Below are positions 38,217 through 45,743 of a stretch of DNA of 45,743 nucleotides, in pieces; positions within the stretch are counted from its first letter, which is position 1, and each line of letters starts with the position of its first letter. A program made the translations under genes and the position numbers. This DNA comes from Bacillota bacterium (GTDB lineage: Bacteria; Bacillota; Clostridia; Oscillospirales; Acutalibacteraceae): the NCBI GenBank assembly GCA_029005175.1, contig JAQXFQ010000153.1, forward strand, positions 1-45,743. The letters are read 5' to 3'. The notes beneath the pieces were generated by a model. The model did not search any database and was not told where the DNA came from. It saw only the letters and a list, made by a program, of their open reading frames with translations.

Positions 38217-39533
38217 CTAGCTTTTGCTCGGAATCAGCGTGAGAACCTCTTTGATCGGCATGCAGTCCTCATCGACTTCTTTACTGCGCGAATATTGGAG
38301 AATCTTCTTTGCGGTATTGACCATAGCGGGATATGCACTGCGGAGCAGGTGATTTGCGTAAATAATTATGTTAGCGCCCGCAGCATATAATTCTTCTTCA
38401 GTGAATTGATTGTATGAGGTCGGAACGAGTACCACTGGCACATCGGGTGAGTATTCACGGAATCTGCGCAGAAACTCAAAAATTTCACTTCCGTCTTTTT
38501 CGCGGCTGTGAATCATAATTCCGTCAGCTCCGCCTTCCTCGATATAAATTTTTGCGCGTTCCATAGCGTCGTCAATTCCTGCGCCCGCAATAAGGCTTTC
38601 AAGACGGGCGAATATCATGAAATCGCGGGTCTGCTGAGCCTGCTTGCCGGCATGTATTTTTGCGGCAAATTCGTGAGGGTCGTCCAGAATCTGTTTAGCG
38701 TCCGTGCCAAAGAGAGAATTCTGTTTAAGTCCCGTCTTGTCCTCAATGATGACCGCCGAAACGCCCAGACGCTCAAGAGTACGCACGTTAAAAGAGAAAT
38801 GTTCAGGTTTTCCGCCTGTGTCTCCGTCAAGAATTATCGGCTTGGAGGTGACCTCCATAATCTCGTTAATAGTGTTGATGCGGCTGGTCAGGTCCACAAG
38901 CTCAATATCAGGCTTGCCCTTGAAAGTTGAATCACAAAGACTGCTGACCCACATAGCGTCGAATTCCTTGACAGTGGCGGTTTCGGGATTTTCAATTTTA
39001 GTTTTTTCCACTATAAGACCCGAAAGACCGTTTGAGGTTTCCATAACTCGCAGCCATGGTTTGAACTTTAGCAGACGGCGAAGCTTTGCACGGCGCACAT
39101 CCGGAGTGTTGTGTACCGAGCGCAGGCTTTCCTCCAGATCTGTCGCGCTTACACCGCGGGTATAGGGCACCTCTACGAGCTGACCGCCGTATTCACTCAG
39201 CAGTTCGATGACCTCGCGGCGGATATTTGACTGAATGCCGCTTTTCCAGTCGTCACCGTGAACGACATAATCGGGCTTTAAATCCCGTATGTTTTTCGCA
39301 TAAGAAAGTGTGTCCTGCTTTACAACTTGCACAACACCCTTTATGTTGTTAAAAATATTAACGCGTGTTTCGTAATCAAGCAGCGGAAGGCGTTTGTATG
39401 CTGCGATTGCCTCGTCAGTCAGTACACCGATTATGACATCGCCAAGCTTTGCGCCTTCGTTGATTACATTTATGTGACCGCTGTGAATAATATCGGCAGA
39501 CATTGCTATATATACAGTTTTTCTTTCTGACAT
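38217..39533 (-). CDS. aepX: Phosphoenolpyruvate mutase with N-terminal TagD-like cytidylyltransferase domain
   Basis: N-term YIAMSADIIHSGHINVINEGAKLGDVIIGVLTDEA (HxGH motif) and GVSATDLEESLR. C-term VIIEDKTGLKQNSLFG matches the PEP mutase EDKx5NS signature. Confidence 0.95.
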   Translation of the reverse strand: MSERKTVYIAMSADIIHSGHINVINEGAKLGDVIIGVLTDEAIAAYKRLPLLDYETRVNIFNNIKGVVQVVKQDTLSYAKNIRDLKPDYVVHGDDWKSGIQSNIRREVIELLSEYGGQLVEVPYTRGVSATDLEESLRSVHNTPDVRRAKLRRLLKFKPWLRVMETSNGLSGLIVEKTKIENPETATVKEFDAMWVSSLCDSTFKGKPDIELVDLTSRINTINEIMEVTSKPIILDGDTGGKPEHFSFNVRTLERLGVSAVIIEDKTGLKQNSLFGTDAKQILDDPHEFAAKIHAGKQAQQTRDFMIFARLESLIAGAGIDDAMERAKIYIEEGGADGIMIHSREKDGSEIFEFLRRFREYSPDVPVVLVPTSYNQFTEEELYAAGANIIIYANHLLRSAYPAMVNTAKKILQYSRSKEVDEDCMPIKEVLTLIPSKS

Positions 39534-39571
39534 TATTAATGTTCCCCCGGGAAATTATTTTTTACTTACCC

Positions 39572-39600
39572 ATTGTACCACATGCCATTGGTAAATGCAA
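39572..39600 (-). promoter_or_regulatory. Putative sigma-A promoter of the phosphonate operon
   Basis: Minus strand TTGCAT (39600-39595) - 17 bp - TACAAT (39577-39572), ~40 nt upstream of the PEP mutase ATG. Confidence 0.6.
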
Positions 39601-39606
39601 GTATAA

Positions 39607-39703
39607 TTAAGGATACGCTGAATAAAGGCATAGCCGTCGATTCCACGCCGCGAAAATCCGCCACTGAGCGGCGTGTGAATCGACTTATTCAGCGTTTCCT
39701 TAA
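39607..39703 (+). mobile_element. MITE family A, copy 4 (intact, 97 bp)
   Basis: ttaaggatacgctgaataaaggcatagccgtcgattccacgccgcgaaaatccgccactgagcggcgtgtgaatcgacttattcagcgtttccttaa. Confidence 0.87.
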
Positions 39704-39704
39704 A

Positions 39705-39749
39705 AACAGCAGATGTATAGTTTTGTATCAAATATACATCTGCTGTGAA
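39705..39749 (-). terminator. Intrinsic terminator for the gene at 39763-40188
   Basis: Minus strand acagcagatgtata..tatacatctgctgttttta. Confidence 0.7.
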
Positions 39750-39762
39750 ATATCACCATAAA

Positions 39763-40188
39763 TTAATTTTCGTTTTCTTCCTGTTGACTTTGGTATATTA
39801 CATTGTCACGAGCGTTCATCAGGACCTCCACCTTATCAATATAAACTGTGGTGTAGCCGTACTTATCGGTTTTGAGTCCGCTGCGTGTAGTCATCTTCAC
39901 TCTCGAACCGACCTCAATATCAGTAGCTTCGCAAGACTTGCCGTTTTCGTCAAAGAATTCACAACTGTCCGGTTCAAATCTTATAAAAAGCTTTTCGGAA
40001 TCAGCAGTATAAGCTCCGTCTTTCTTGTCAAAGTTATCCACCCTTGCTGCTCCGGAATTTATTTCAACTACATCGCCTATGATGTATTGTTCTGTACTCA
40101 TATTGTTTATAAGCAATACTAATCCGACAAAAGCAATAATAACAATGACAATCCAAAGTGCGTACGATTTTAAAAATTTTTTTATCAA
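39763..40188 (-). CDS. Hypothetical membrane-anchored protein
   Basis: N-terminal TM (SYALWIVIVIIAFVGLVLLI) then a soluble beta-rich-looking domain. Confidence 0.7.
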   Translation of the reverse strand: MIKKFLKSYALWIVIVIIAFVGLVLLINNMSTEQYIIGDVVEINSGAARVDNFDKKDGAYTADSEKLFIRFEPDSCEFFDENGKSCEATDIEVGSRVKMTTRSGLKTDKYGYTTVYIDKVEVLMNARDNVIYQSQQEENEN

Positions 40189-40396
40189 GTCAAACTCTCC
40201 CTTTTGGAAAATAATAATGCCTTTAAGGATTTTTTATAAGCATTTTGTAATACGAGTTACTCACAAAAACAACTGAATAAAAACAATTATATTTAATATA
40301 ATATATTAAAAAAATCAAAAAATCAAGATTATTTTAATAAATAATTCCAAAAAATCAGAAAAAAAGTCGGTCAAGTATATGCATGGAATTACAATC

Positions 40397-40462
40397 CGAA
40401 ATATCAGAATCAATGGCTTCGCCTAACCAATCAGAATGATTGTGTAATCAGCGTATCCTTAA
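40397..40462 (-). mobile_element. Decayed MITE family A fragment
   Basis: Right end ..taatcagcgtatccttaa plus internal caatggcttcgcc, separated by a small caatcaGAAtgattg palindrome. Confidence 0.5.
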
Positions 40463-40557
40463 AGGTTATCATTATTTTAAATTTGTAAATATATTATCAT
40501 ATTTGAAATAAATCTAAATAAAATAATAAAAAATTGTAATTAAATATTAAAAAACTC

Positions 40558-40586
40558 TTGACATTTTCATTTTTTTGTAATATAAT
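40558..40586 (+). promoter_or_regulatory. Consensus sigma-A promoter
   Basis: TTGACA (40558-40563) - 17 bp - TATAAT (40581-40586): exact consensus in both boxes. Confidence 0.8.
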
Positions 40587-40591
40587 TTTAA

Positions 40592-40777
40592 CCGTTGAAG
40601 GGATACCGCTAATTGACAAATTTGTTAATTTTTGTCGCATATTCTTAATGACGCGGACATATGGTATGCTGCAATTTGATTCCGCAATTTCTTCAACCGT
40701 AAATTTGATTATGTCTTTTTATATCGTTCCCCATCCACAAATTGCAAAGCCGTCCTTACCGCAGAGGGCGGTTTTGT
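40592..40777 (+). ncRNA. Candidate ~185-nt sRNA
   Basis: Bounded by the consensus promoter and a terminator hairpin (AAAGCCGTCC..GGGCGGTTTT). Internal stems GTTGAAG/CTTCAAC, GACAAA/TTTGTC and GCGGA/TCCGC. Confidence 0.5.
40746..40777 (+). terminator. Intrinsic terminator of the candidate sRNA
   Basis: aaagccgtccttaccgcagagggcggttttg. Confidence 0.7.
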
Positions 40778-40863
40778 ACTATTTACACATAAATTTTATT
40801 TATGTGTAAATTTTCATCAACAGATTTTTTATTCGCAGCTTTTTGACATTGATACATACAAAT

Positions 40864-40914
40864 AAAAAACCTCCTGTTGTCGGTTTATTTATTTCTGACA
40901 ACAGGAGGTTTTTG
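40864..40914. terminator. Strong bidirectional intrinsic terminator
   Basis: aaaaacctcctgttgtc..gacaacaggaggttttt. Confidence 0.9.
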
Positions 40915-40945
40915 GTTGTATTTTGTATAATGTACAAATTGCAAT

Positions 40946-41458
40946 TTATCGGGTGCTTTTTTCGGCAATCCGTATAGCAGAGGCTATCGGAATAATAAGT
41001 ATTCCGCAGAAGAAATTGCTGAATCCGTGAACGATGTCCCATGGCAAGCCTGCGATAATCCACGCTATCATGCCTTTGAAATCCAGCCCGAAAAGCAGTG
41101 CCTGCGCCGGAGCATACAATGTGCCGAACAAAAATCCGTGTGCGGCACATACCGCCATATAAACCAAAGGCTGAATTTTTTTCGGCATATCCTGCGGCAG
41201 CAGCATCACCGCTCCCCACAGGATTGTCCATATATACAGATACGGAATCCACCAGGTCGCAAAACCCGAAAAAAAACCGTTTAAAAAAACATATATATAA
41301 ATCGGATATAGAGCTTTTTTTCTGTAAACGAGGGTAATCGCAACAGTGAATACACCCAGCAGATGAACATTCGGCAGAATTTCAAGCACCAGCTTGGAGG
41401 CATACATAAGTGCGCCCAGCATACCGAAAACTGCAATTTCTTTAACATTAGGCTTCAC
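40946..41458 (-). CDS. ECF transporter S component-like membrane protein
   Basis: EIAVFGMLGALMYASKLVLEILPNVHLLGVFTVAITLVYRKKALYPIYIYVFLNGFFSG..AHGFLFGTLYAPAQALLFG. Confidence 0.82.
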   Translation of the reverse strand: MKPNVKEIAVFGMLGALMYASKLVLEILPNVHLLGVFTVAITLVYRKKALYPIYIYVFLNGFFSGFATWWIPYLYIWTILWGAVMLLPQDMPKKIQPLVYMAVCAAHGFLFGTLYAPAQALLFGLDFKGMIAWIIAGLPWDIVHGFSNFFCGILIIPIASAIRIAEKSTR

Positions 41459-41460
41459 GA

Positions 41461-41940
41461 TTACTCGACCTTAAAGGTGTAAGTTTCGCCGCTCTTGACG
41501 GGAGTAGAGTCTACGCCTGTTGAAGCGTATTCCCCATTAATATAGAACGCCCAATATTTGCCGTCCTTATCATAATCAACAGTAACTCCGTTTACTGTTT
41601 TTACATAAAGGCCGTAGGAGCTTTCTTCGCCTGCAATCAGTTCAAGCTCAAGCAGTGCCTCGCCAACTGTAGTTTTATCGGTGTGAATCTCAAACTTTGT
41701 TTCCAGGCCGTCTTTATCAGTGACGTTGAAGAAAAACTCGGTTTTACCCTCGCCCAGCACAGTAACGTCATCAGACTCAGATGATGAAACTTGTACTTCG
41801 CTTGATACGTTCGATGTATCATCGGAAACGTTTTTGTTGCCGTTACAACCGGTTGTAACCAGTGCCATAGCCGCAATAAGCACAGTACAAAGGAAGAGCG
41901 ACAACGATTTTTTAATTCGTGTCATTTGCATAAATTGCAT
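41461..41940 (-). CDS. DUF4430 lipoprotein (transcobalamin-like domain)
   Basis: Signal/lipobox (LFLCTVLIAAMALVTTGCNGN) and TTVGEALLELELIAGEESSYGLYVKTVNGVTVDYDKDGKYWAFYINGEYASTGVDSTPVKSGETYTFKVE. Confidence 0.88.
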   Translation of the reverse strand: MQFMQMTRIKKSLSLFLCTVLIAAMALVTTGCNGNKNVSDDTSNVSSEVQVSSSESDDVTVLGEGKTEFFFNVTDKDGLETKFEIHTDKTTVGEALLELELIAGEESSYGLYVKTVNGVTVDYDKDGKYWAFYINGEYASTGVDSTPVKSGETYTFKVE

Positions 41941-42014
41941 TCTCCTTAAAAAATTATTATCTCTTGACCGGCACTCGCAGTCAGTGTAATGAGATTTTTG
42001 CTTTTCAATTATTT

Positions 42015-42158
42015 CGACTTAATGCATTATTGCCCACCTTCTCGGATTTTTCCAATGGCGTATCCCCGAATGCGGCTTCGGTTAAGAGCAATAACTTTAT
42101 GTGCAATTCACGGCGACGTGCTCGTACAGGATTCTCACCTGTTTCCTTGATAAGCTTT
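42015..42158 (-). promoter_or_regulatory. Cobalamin riboswitch upstream of the DUF4430/ECF-S pair
   Basis: Minus strand: AAGGAAACAGGTGAGAATCCTGTACGAGCACGTCGCCGTGA..GGGGATACGCCATTGGAAAAATCCGAGAAGGTGGGCAATAATG matches the GGAA..GGTGnnAATCC..ACTGTGA..B12-box layout. Promoter TTGAAT-17-TATAAT just upstream. Confidence 0.82.
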
Positions 42159-42331
42159 GATATTATAGCACATTATCAGTGCGGATTCAACCTCAAAAAA
42201 ATATTTTTTTAATTTTACATTCGTATAATGTTTAATTTACAAACTCAGAGCGTTATCCTTGGAAAAAATATATGTACTGACTTTTTGGAAATAATATGGA
42301 TACGCTGAATAGTTAAAGTGAGGATTCGTTT

Positions 42332-42856
42332 ATGAAATGTCTTATTGTTGTAGATTACCAGGTAGATTTTGTTAAGGGAAAGCTTGGTTTTGACAAAGCC
42401 GCTATGCTTGAAGATAAAATCGCGCAAAAAATATCCGAATACCGCGCCTCCGGCGGAGAAATAATATTTACATTCGACACGCATTATGAAAATTACATGC
42501 AGACACGGGAGGGAAGAAATCTGCCGGTTGCTCACTGTATTGAAGGAACAGAGGGGCACATGCTTTATGGAAAAGTTGCCGCCGCTGTGACTGCTGCCGA
42601 CAAATGTATATATAAATCAGCCTTCGGCTCAGATGAACTGATGGATTACCTGCGCAGCAAGCATTACGAAAGCATAGAACTGGTGGGCGTTGTTTCAAAT
42701 ATCTGCGTTATATCCAACGCTGTAATAGCCAAAACTGCCCTGCCCGAAGTGCCGGTCATCGTAGACGCGTCATGCACGGCAAGCAACGATGAAAAACTGC
42801 ACAATGCTGCACTTGACATAATGCAGGGACTTCATATCAACGTGATAAACAGATAG
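42332..42856 (+). CDS. Isochorismatase-family hydrolase (nicotinamidase-like)
   Basis: CLIVVDYQVDFVKGKLG, FTFDTHYENYM, HCIEGTEGHML, YKSAFGS, LVGVVSNICVISNAV. Confidence 0.9.
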   Translation: MKCLIVVDYQVDFVKGKLGFDKAAMLEDKIAQKISEYRASGGEIIFTFDTHYENYMQTREGRNLPVAHCIEGTEGHMLYGKVAAAVTAADKCIYKSAFGSDELMDYLRSKHYESIELVGVVSNICVISNAVIAKTALPEVPVIVDASCTASNDEKLHNAALDIMQGLHINVINR

Positions 42857-42903
42857 GCCTCAAAAGCTGCATACAATAATCAACATTGTTTATATAAGGC
42901 GGT

Positions 42904-44352
42904 GTGATAATTATGACCGAACGAAATTTAAGCATGCTTTGTGATTTTTACGAGCTTACCATGTCAAACGGCTATTTTAAAAACGGCATGTACAAGCGCA
43001 CGGTTTATTTTGATTTGTTTTTCCGCAAGGTTCCCGACAATGGCGGTTTTGCGATTGCCGCAGGTTTGGAACAGGTGGTGGATTATATCAAAAATCTTCA
43101 TTTCAGTGCAGACGATATAGACTTTCTGCGCTCCAAGGAAATTTTCGATGAGGGTTTTCTGTCATATCTTTCGGATTTTTCATTTAAGGGGGATATTTAT
43201 GCTATCCCTGAGGGTACGCCCGTTTTTCCTAACGAACCGCTCATTACAGTCAAGGCGTCGGCTATCGACGCTCAATTAATTGAAACATATCTTCTTCTCG
43301 CAATCAATCACCAATCGCTTATTGCGACCAAAGCAAACCGCATTGTCCGTGCGTCCGACGGACGGACCGTAATGGAATTCGGCTCGCGGCGGGCTCAGGG
43401 AGCTGACGGTGCGATAATAGGCGCGAGGGCGGCATATATAGGCGGCTGCGGCGGCACAGCATGCACGATAGCCGACGAACTTTACGGTGTGCCCTCGGGC
43501 GGTACTATGGCGCATGCCTGGATACAGATGTTTGACAGCGAATATGAAGCCTTCAAATGCTATTGCCGGATGTATCCGAACAATGCCACACTGCTGGTAG
43601 ATACCTATAACACTCTCAAAAGCGGTGTCCCAAATGCGATTAAGGTATTCAAAGAGGAATTAATTCCTAAAGGAATAAGGAGTTTCGCCATTCGGCTGGA
43701 TTCGGGTGATATATCCTATCTCTCCAAAAAAGCGCGGCAAATGTTGGATGATGCGGGATTACCCGATTGCAAAATTGTTGCCTCGAACTCACTGGACGAA
43801 TATCTGATACGCGACCTTATGCTTCAGGGCGCTAAGGTGGACATGTTTGGCGTAGGTGAATGCATTATCACATCAAAAAGCTCACCTGTGTTCGGCGGGG
43901 TTTACAAGCTGGTTGCTGTTGAAAGCGAGCAGGGCGAAATCATACCGAAAATCAAAATCAGCGAAAATACAACTAAAATTACTACGCCGCATTTCAAGAA
44001 AATTTACCGTTTTTTTGACAATGACAGCGGCAAGGCATTGGCAGACCAGCTTTGCGTTTATGATGAAACAATCGACGAGGGCAAGCCGCTCACGATATTC
44101 GACCCCAACGCCGCATGGAAAACCAAAACTCTAACAAATTTCACTGCACACGAATTGCAGGTGCCTGTTTTTATAAACGGCAGATTGGTCTATAAATTGC
44201 CTGACATCAGCCAAATAAGGGAATATTGCGCACAGCAGCTCGAATTGCTGTGGGACGAGGTGAAGCGATTTGAAAATCCGCATAATTACTATGTTGACCT
44301 GTCGCAAAAGCTGTGGAATATCAAAAATCAGCTTATCGAACATCATGAATAA
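42904..44352 (+). CDS. pncB: Nicotinate phosphoribosyltransferase
   Basis: LCDFYELTMSNGYFKNGM, FDLFFRKVPDNGGFAIAAGLEQ, MEFGSRRAQGADGAIIGARAAYIGGCGGT, AHAWIQMF, IRLDSGDISYLSKKAR. Confidence 0.95.
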   Translation: MIIMTERNLSMLCDFYELTMSNGYFKNGMYKRTVYFDLFFRKVPDNGGFAIAAGLEQVVDYIKNLHFSADDIDFLRSKEIFDEGFLSYLSDFSFKGDIYAIPEGTPVFPNEPLITVKASAIDAQLIETYLLLAINHQSLIATKANRIVRASDGRTVMEFGSRRAQGADGAIIGARAAYIGGCGGTACTIADELYGVPSGGTMAHAWIQMFDSEYEAFKCYCRMYPNNATLLVDTYNTLKSGVPNAIKVFKEELIPKGIRSFAIRLDSGDISYLSKKARQMLDDAGLPDCKIVASNSLDEYLIRDLMLQGAKVDMFGVGECIITSKSSPVFGGVYKLVAVESEQGEIIPKIKISENTTKITTPHFKKIYRFFDNDSGKALADQLCVYDETIDEGKPLTIFDPNAAWKTKTLTNFTAHELQVPVFINGRLVYKLPDISQIREYCAQQLELLWDEVKRFENPHNYYVDLSQKLWNIKNQLIEHHE

Positions 44353-44499
44353 AAATATCTCAAAAAGCGTTTGAAGGCTCTTTTTAGCTGTATAATAAAT
44401 GGAAAATATTTTCAAAGCATTGGAAAGTTTAAGAGCAATAATTAGGATAATAATAAAATTGATGAGGAAAAATCAGTTTAATTTAGCGGAGGTGTATTT

Positions 44500-44685
44500 A
44501 TGCATGTTAAAGTAAACGAAAATTGTATCGGATGCGGATTGTGCGTTAATATTTGTCCCGAGGTATTTGTCATGACAGACGCAGGCGTTGCTGCCGCAAA
44601 GGATGATATTCCACAAGTGCAAGGGGACTTAATCCGGGAGGCAGCTGACAGTTGTCCCGTAGAGGCGATTGAAGCAGAATTGTAA
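44500..44685 (+). CDS. Ferredoxin ([4Fe-4S] type)
   Basis: CIGCGLCVNICPEVF..SCPVEAIE; RBS gcggagg. Confidence 0.95.
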   Translation: MHVKVNENCIGCGLCVNICPEVFVMTDAGVAAAKDDIPQVQGDLIREAADSCPVEAIEAEL

Positions 44686-44725
44686 TTTTATCAACAAAAT
44701 GGAATAATAAGTTTGGAGGAAGCAA

Positions 44726-45743
44726 ATGAAGGATATGTTTTGTTTTCAGTGTCAGCAAACTGCCCACAATATAGCCTGTGAGGGTAAAGCGGGAGTCTGT
44801 GGAAAGAAATCCGATACCGCAAATTATCAGGACGAGCTTGTAGGTGCGCTTATAGGACTTGCAAGAGCAGCAAAATCCGGCAATCCGACAGCTCATACGG
44901 ACGAACTTGTGATGAAAGGTCTTTTCACTACACTCACAAATGTAAATTTTGACAATGTAGCGATTAAAAAAATAAAGACTGAAATTGAAACAGAAAAGGG
45001 CAGAATAAACAGCGAAAAATTTGAAGATTATGATTTGAAAAATATTTGGGAAGATCACGAAGATATCCGTTCTCTTAAATCATTGATACTGTTCGGGATA
45101 AAGGGTATGTCGGCTTATGCTTATCATGCGTTTGTTCTGGGCAAAACCGACAGTGAAGTCAACGGCTTTTTCTATGAGGCACTGTACACCCTGGGAGAAA
45201 AGAAAGGTGCAGATGAATTGCTTAATCTTGTCTTAAAAACGGGCGAAGTTAATTTTAAATGTATGGCTTTGCTCGACGAGGCAAATACCGAAGCATATGG
45301 AAATCCCGTGCCGACAGAAGTTCCTCTCACGATTGAAAAGGGACCGTTTATCGTGGTTAGCGGTCACGACTTGCACGATTTAAAGCTTTTGCTTGAACAG
45401 ACTGAGGGCAAGGGAATAAATATCTACACACACAGCGAAATGCTGCCTGCTCACGGCTATCCCGAACTGAAAAAATATCCGCAGCTTAAAGGTAATTTCG
45501 GTACGGGCTGGCAAAATCAGCAGTCGGAATTTCACAACATTCCTGCCCCGATTCTGTTCACCACAAATTGCCTTATGCCCGTGAGAGAAAGCTACAGCGA
45601 CAGGGTTTTCACTACCTCTGTGGTGTCCTACCCGGAAATAGTTCACATCGGTGAGGATAAAGACTTTACTCCAATTATCCAAAAAGCGATTGAGTGCGGC
45701 GGTTATGACGAGGACAAAGAAATGAGGGGAATGAACGGCGGCA
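44726..45743 (+). CDS. hcp: Hybrid cluster protein / hydroxylamine reductase, 3' end outside window
   Basis: ATG at 44726 behind ggagga; MKDMFCFQCQQTAHNIACEGKAGVCGKKSDTANYQDELVGALIGLARAAK. Frame open to the window end, so absent from the ORF track. Confidence 0.94.
   Translation, partial: MKDMFCFQCQQTAHNIACEGKAGVCGKKSDTANYQDELVGALIGLARAAKSGNPTAHTDELVMKGLFTTLTNVNFDNVAIKKIKTEIETEKGRINSEKFEDYDLKNIWEDHEDIRSLKSLILFGIKGMSAYAYHAFVLGKTDSEVNGFFYEALYTLGEKKGADELLNLVLKTGEVNFKCMALLDEANTEAYGNPVPTEVPLTIEKGPFIVVSGHDLHDLKLLLEQTEGKGINIYTHSEMLPAHGYPELKKYPQLKGNFGTGWQNQQSEFHNIPAPILFTTNCLMPVRESYSDRVFTTSVVSYPEIVHIGEDKDFTPIIQKAIECGGYDEDKEMRGMNGG

Noticed and set aside
39573-39761. 62-aa ORF MYHMPLVNASIIKDTLNKGIAVDSTPRKSATERRVNRLIQRFLKNS..
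   Set aside because: It is simply a translation across MITE family A copy 4 (with promoter-region DNA); no RBS, not a gene.
40558-40809. 83-aa plus-strand ORF at 40558..40809
   Set aside because: The start lies inside the -35 box of a consensus promoter and the frame runs through a terminator hairpin; better explained as an sRNA locus.
1-45743. CRISPR arrays, tRNA/rRNA genes, prophage or autonomous transposase
   Set aside because: No regularly spaced direct repeats, no recognisable tRNA T-loop/acceptor pattern, and no phage structural or transposase/integrase ORFs were seen in the track.

Overview
The window looks like a chromosomal segment of a low-to-mid-GC Firmicute, probably Oscillospiraceae/Clostridia-like (inference from gene content and style). 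Most of it is ordinary core genome: pyrK, pyrC-pyrF, a minus-strand pgk-tpiA-gpmI cluster, DegV, era-yqzL-recO-mutS2, hpf, a pncA-like/pncB pair, a ferredoxin and hcp. Accessory content includes a compact phosphonate-biosynthesis operon in which both PEP mutase and an Fe-alcohol dehydrogenase are fused to different nucleotidyltransferase domains, and a cobalamin-riboswitch-controlled DUF4430/ECF-S pair. The best candidates for something undescribed are: (1) a ~1.2 kb gene-free, purine-rich, hairpin-dense unit at ~5.62-6.84 kb with its own promoter and intrinsic terminator, a candidate large structured ncRNA; (2) a ~98-bp hairpin MITE family with several intact or decayed copies, one carrying a second, unrelated MITE nested inside it; (3) a ~190-nt sRNA candidate at ~40.6 kb behind a consensus promoter. 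A probable 6S RNA lies at ~4.84-5.04 kb, minus strand. No tRNA, rRNA, CRISPR array or prophage was seen. All calls come from reading the sequence and the supplied ORF translations; no searches were run.
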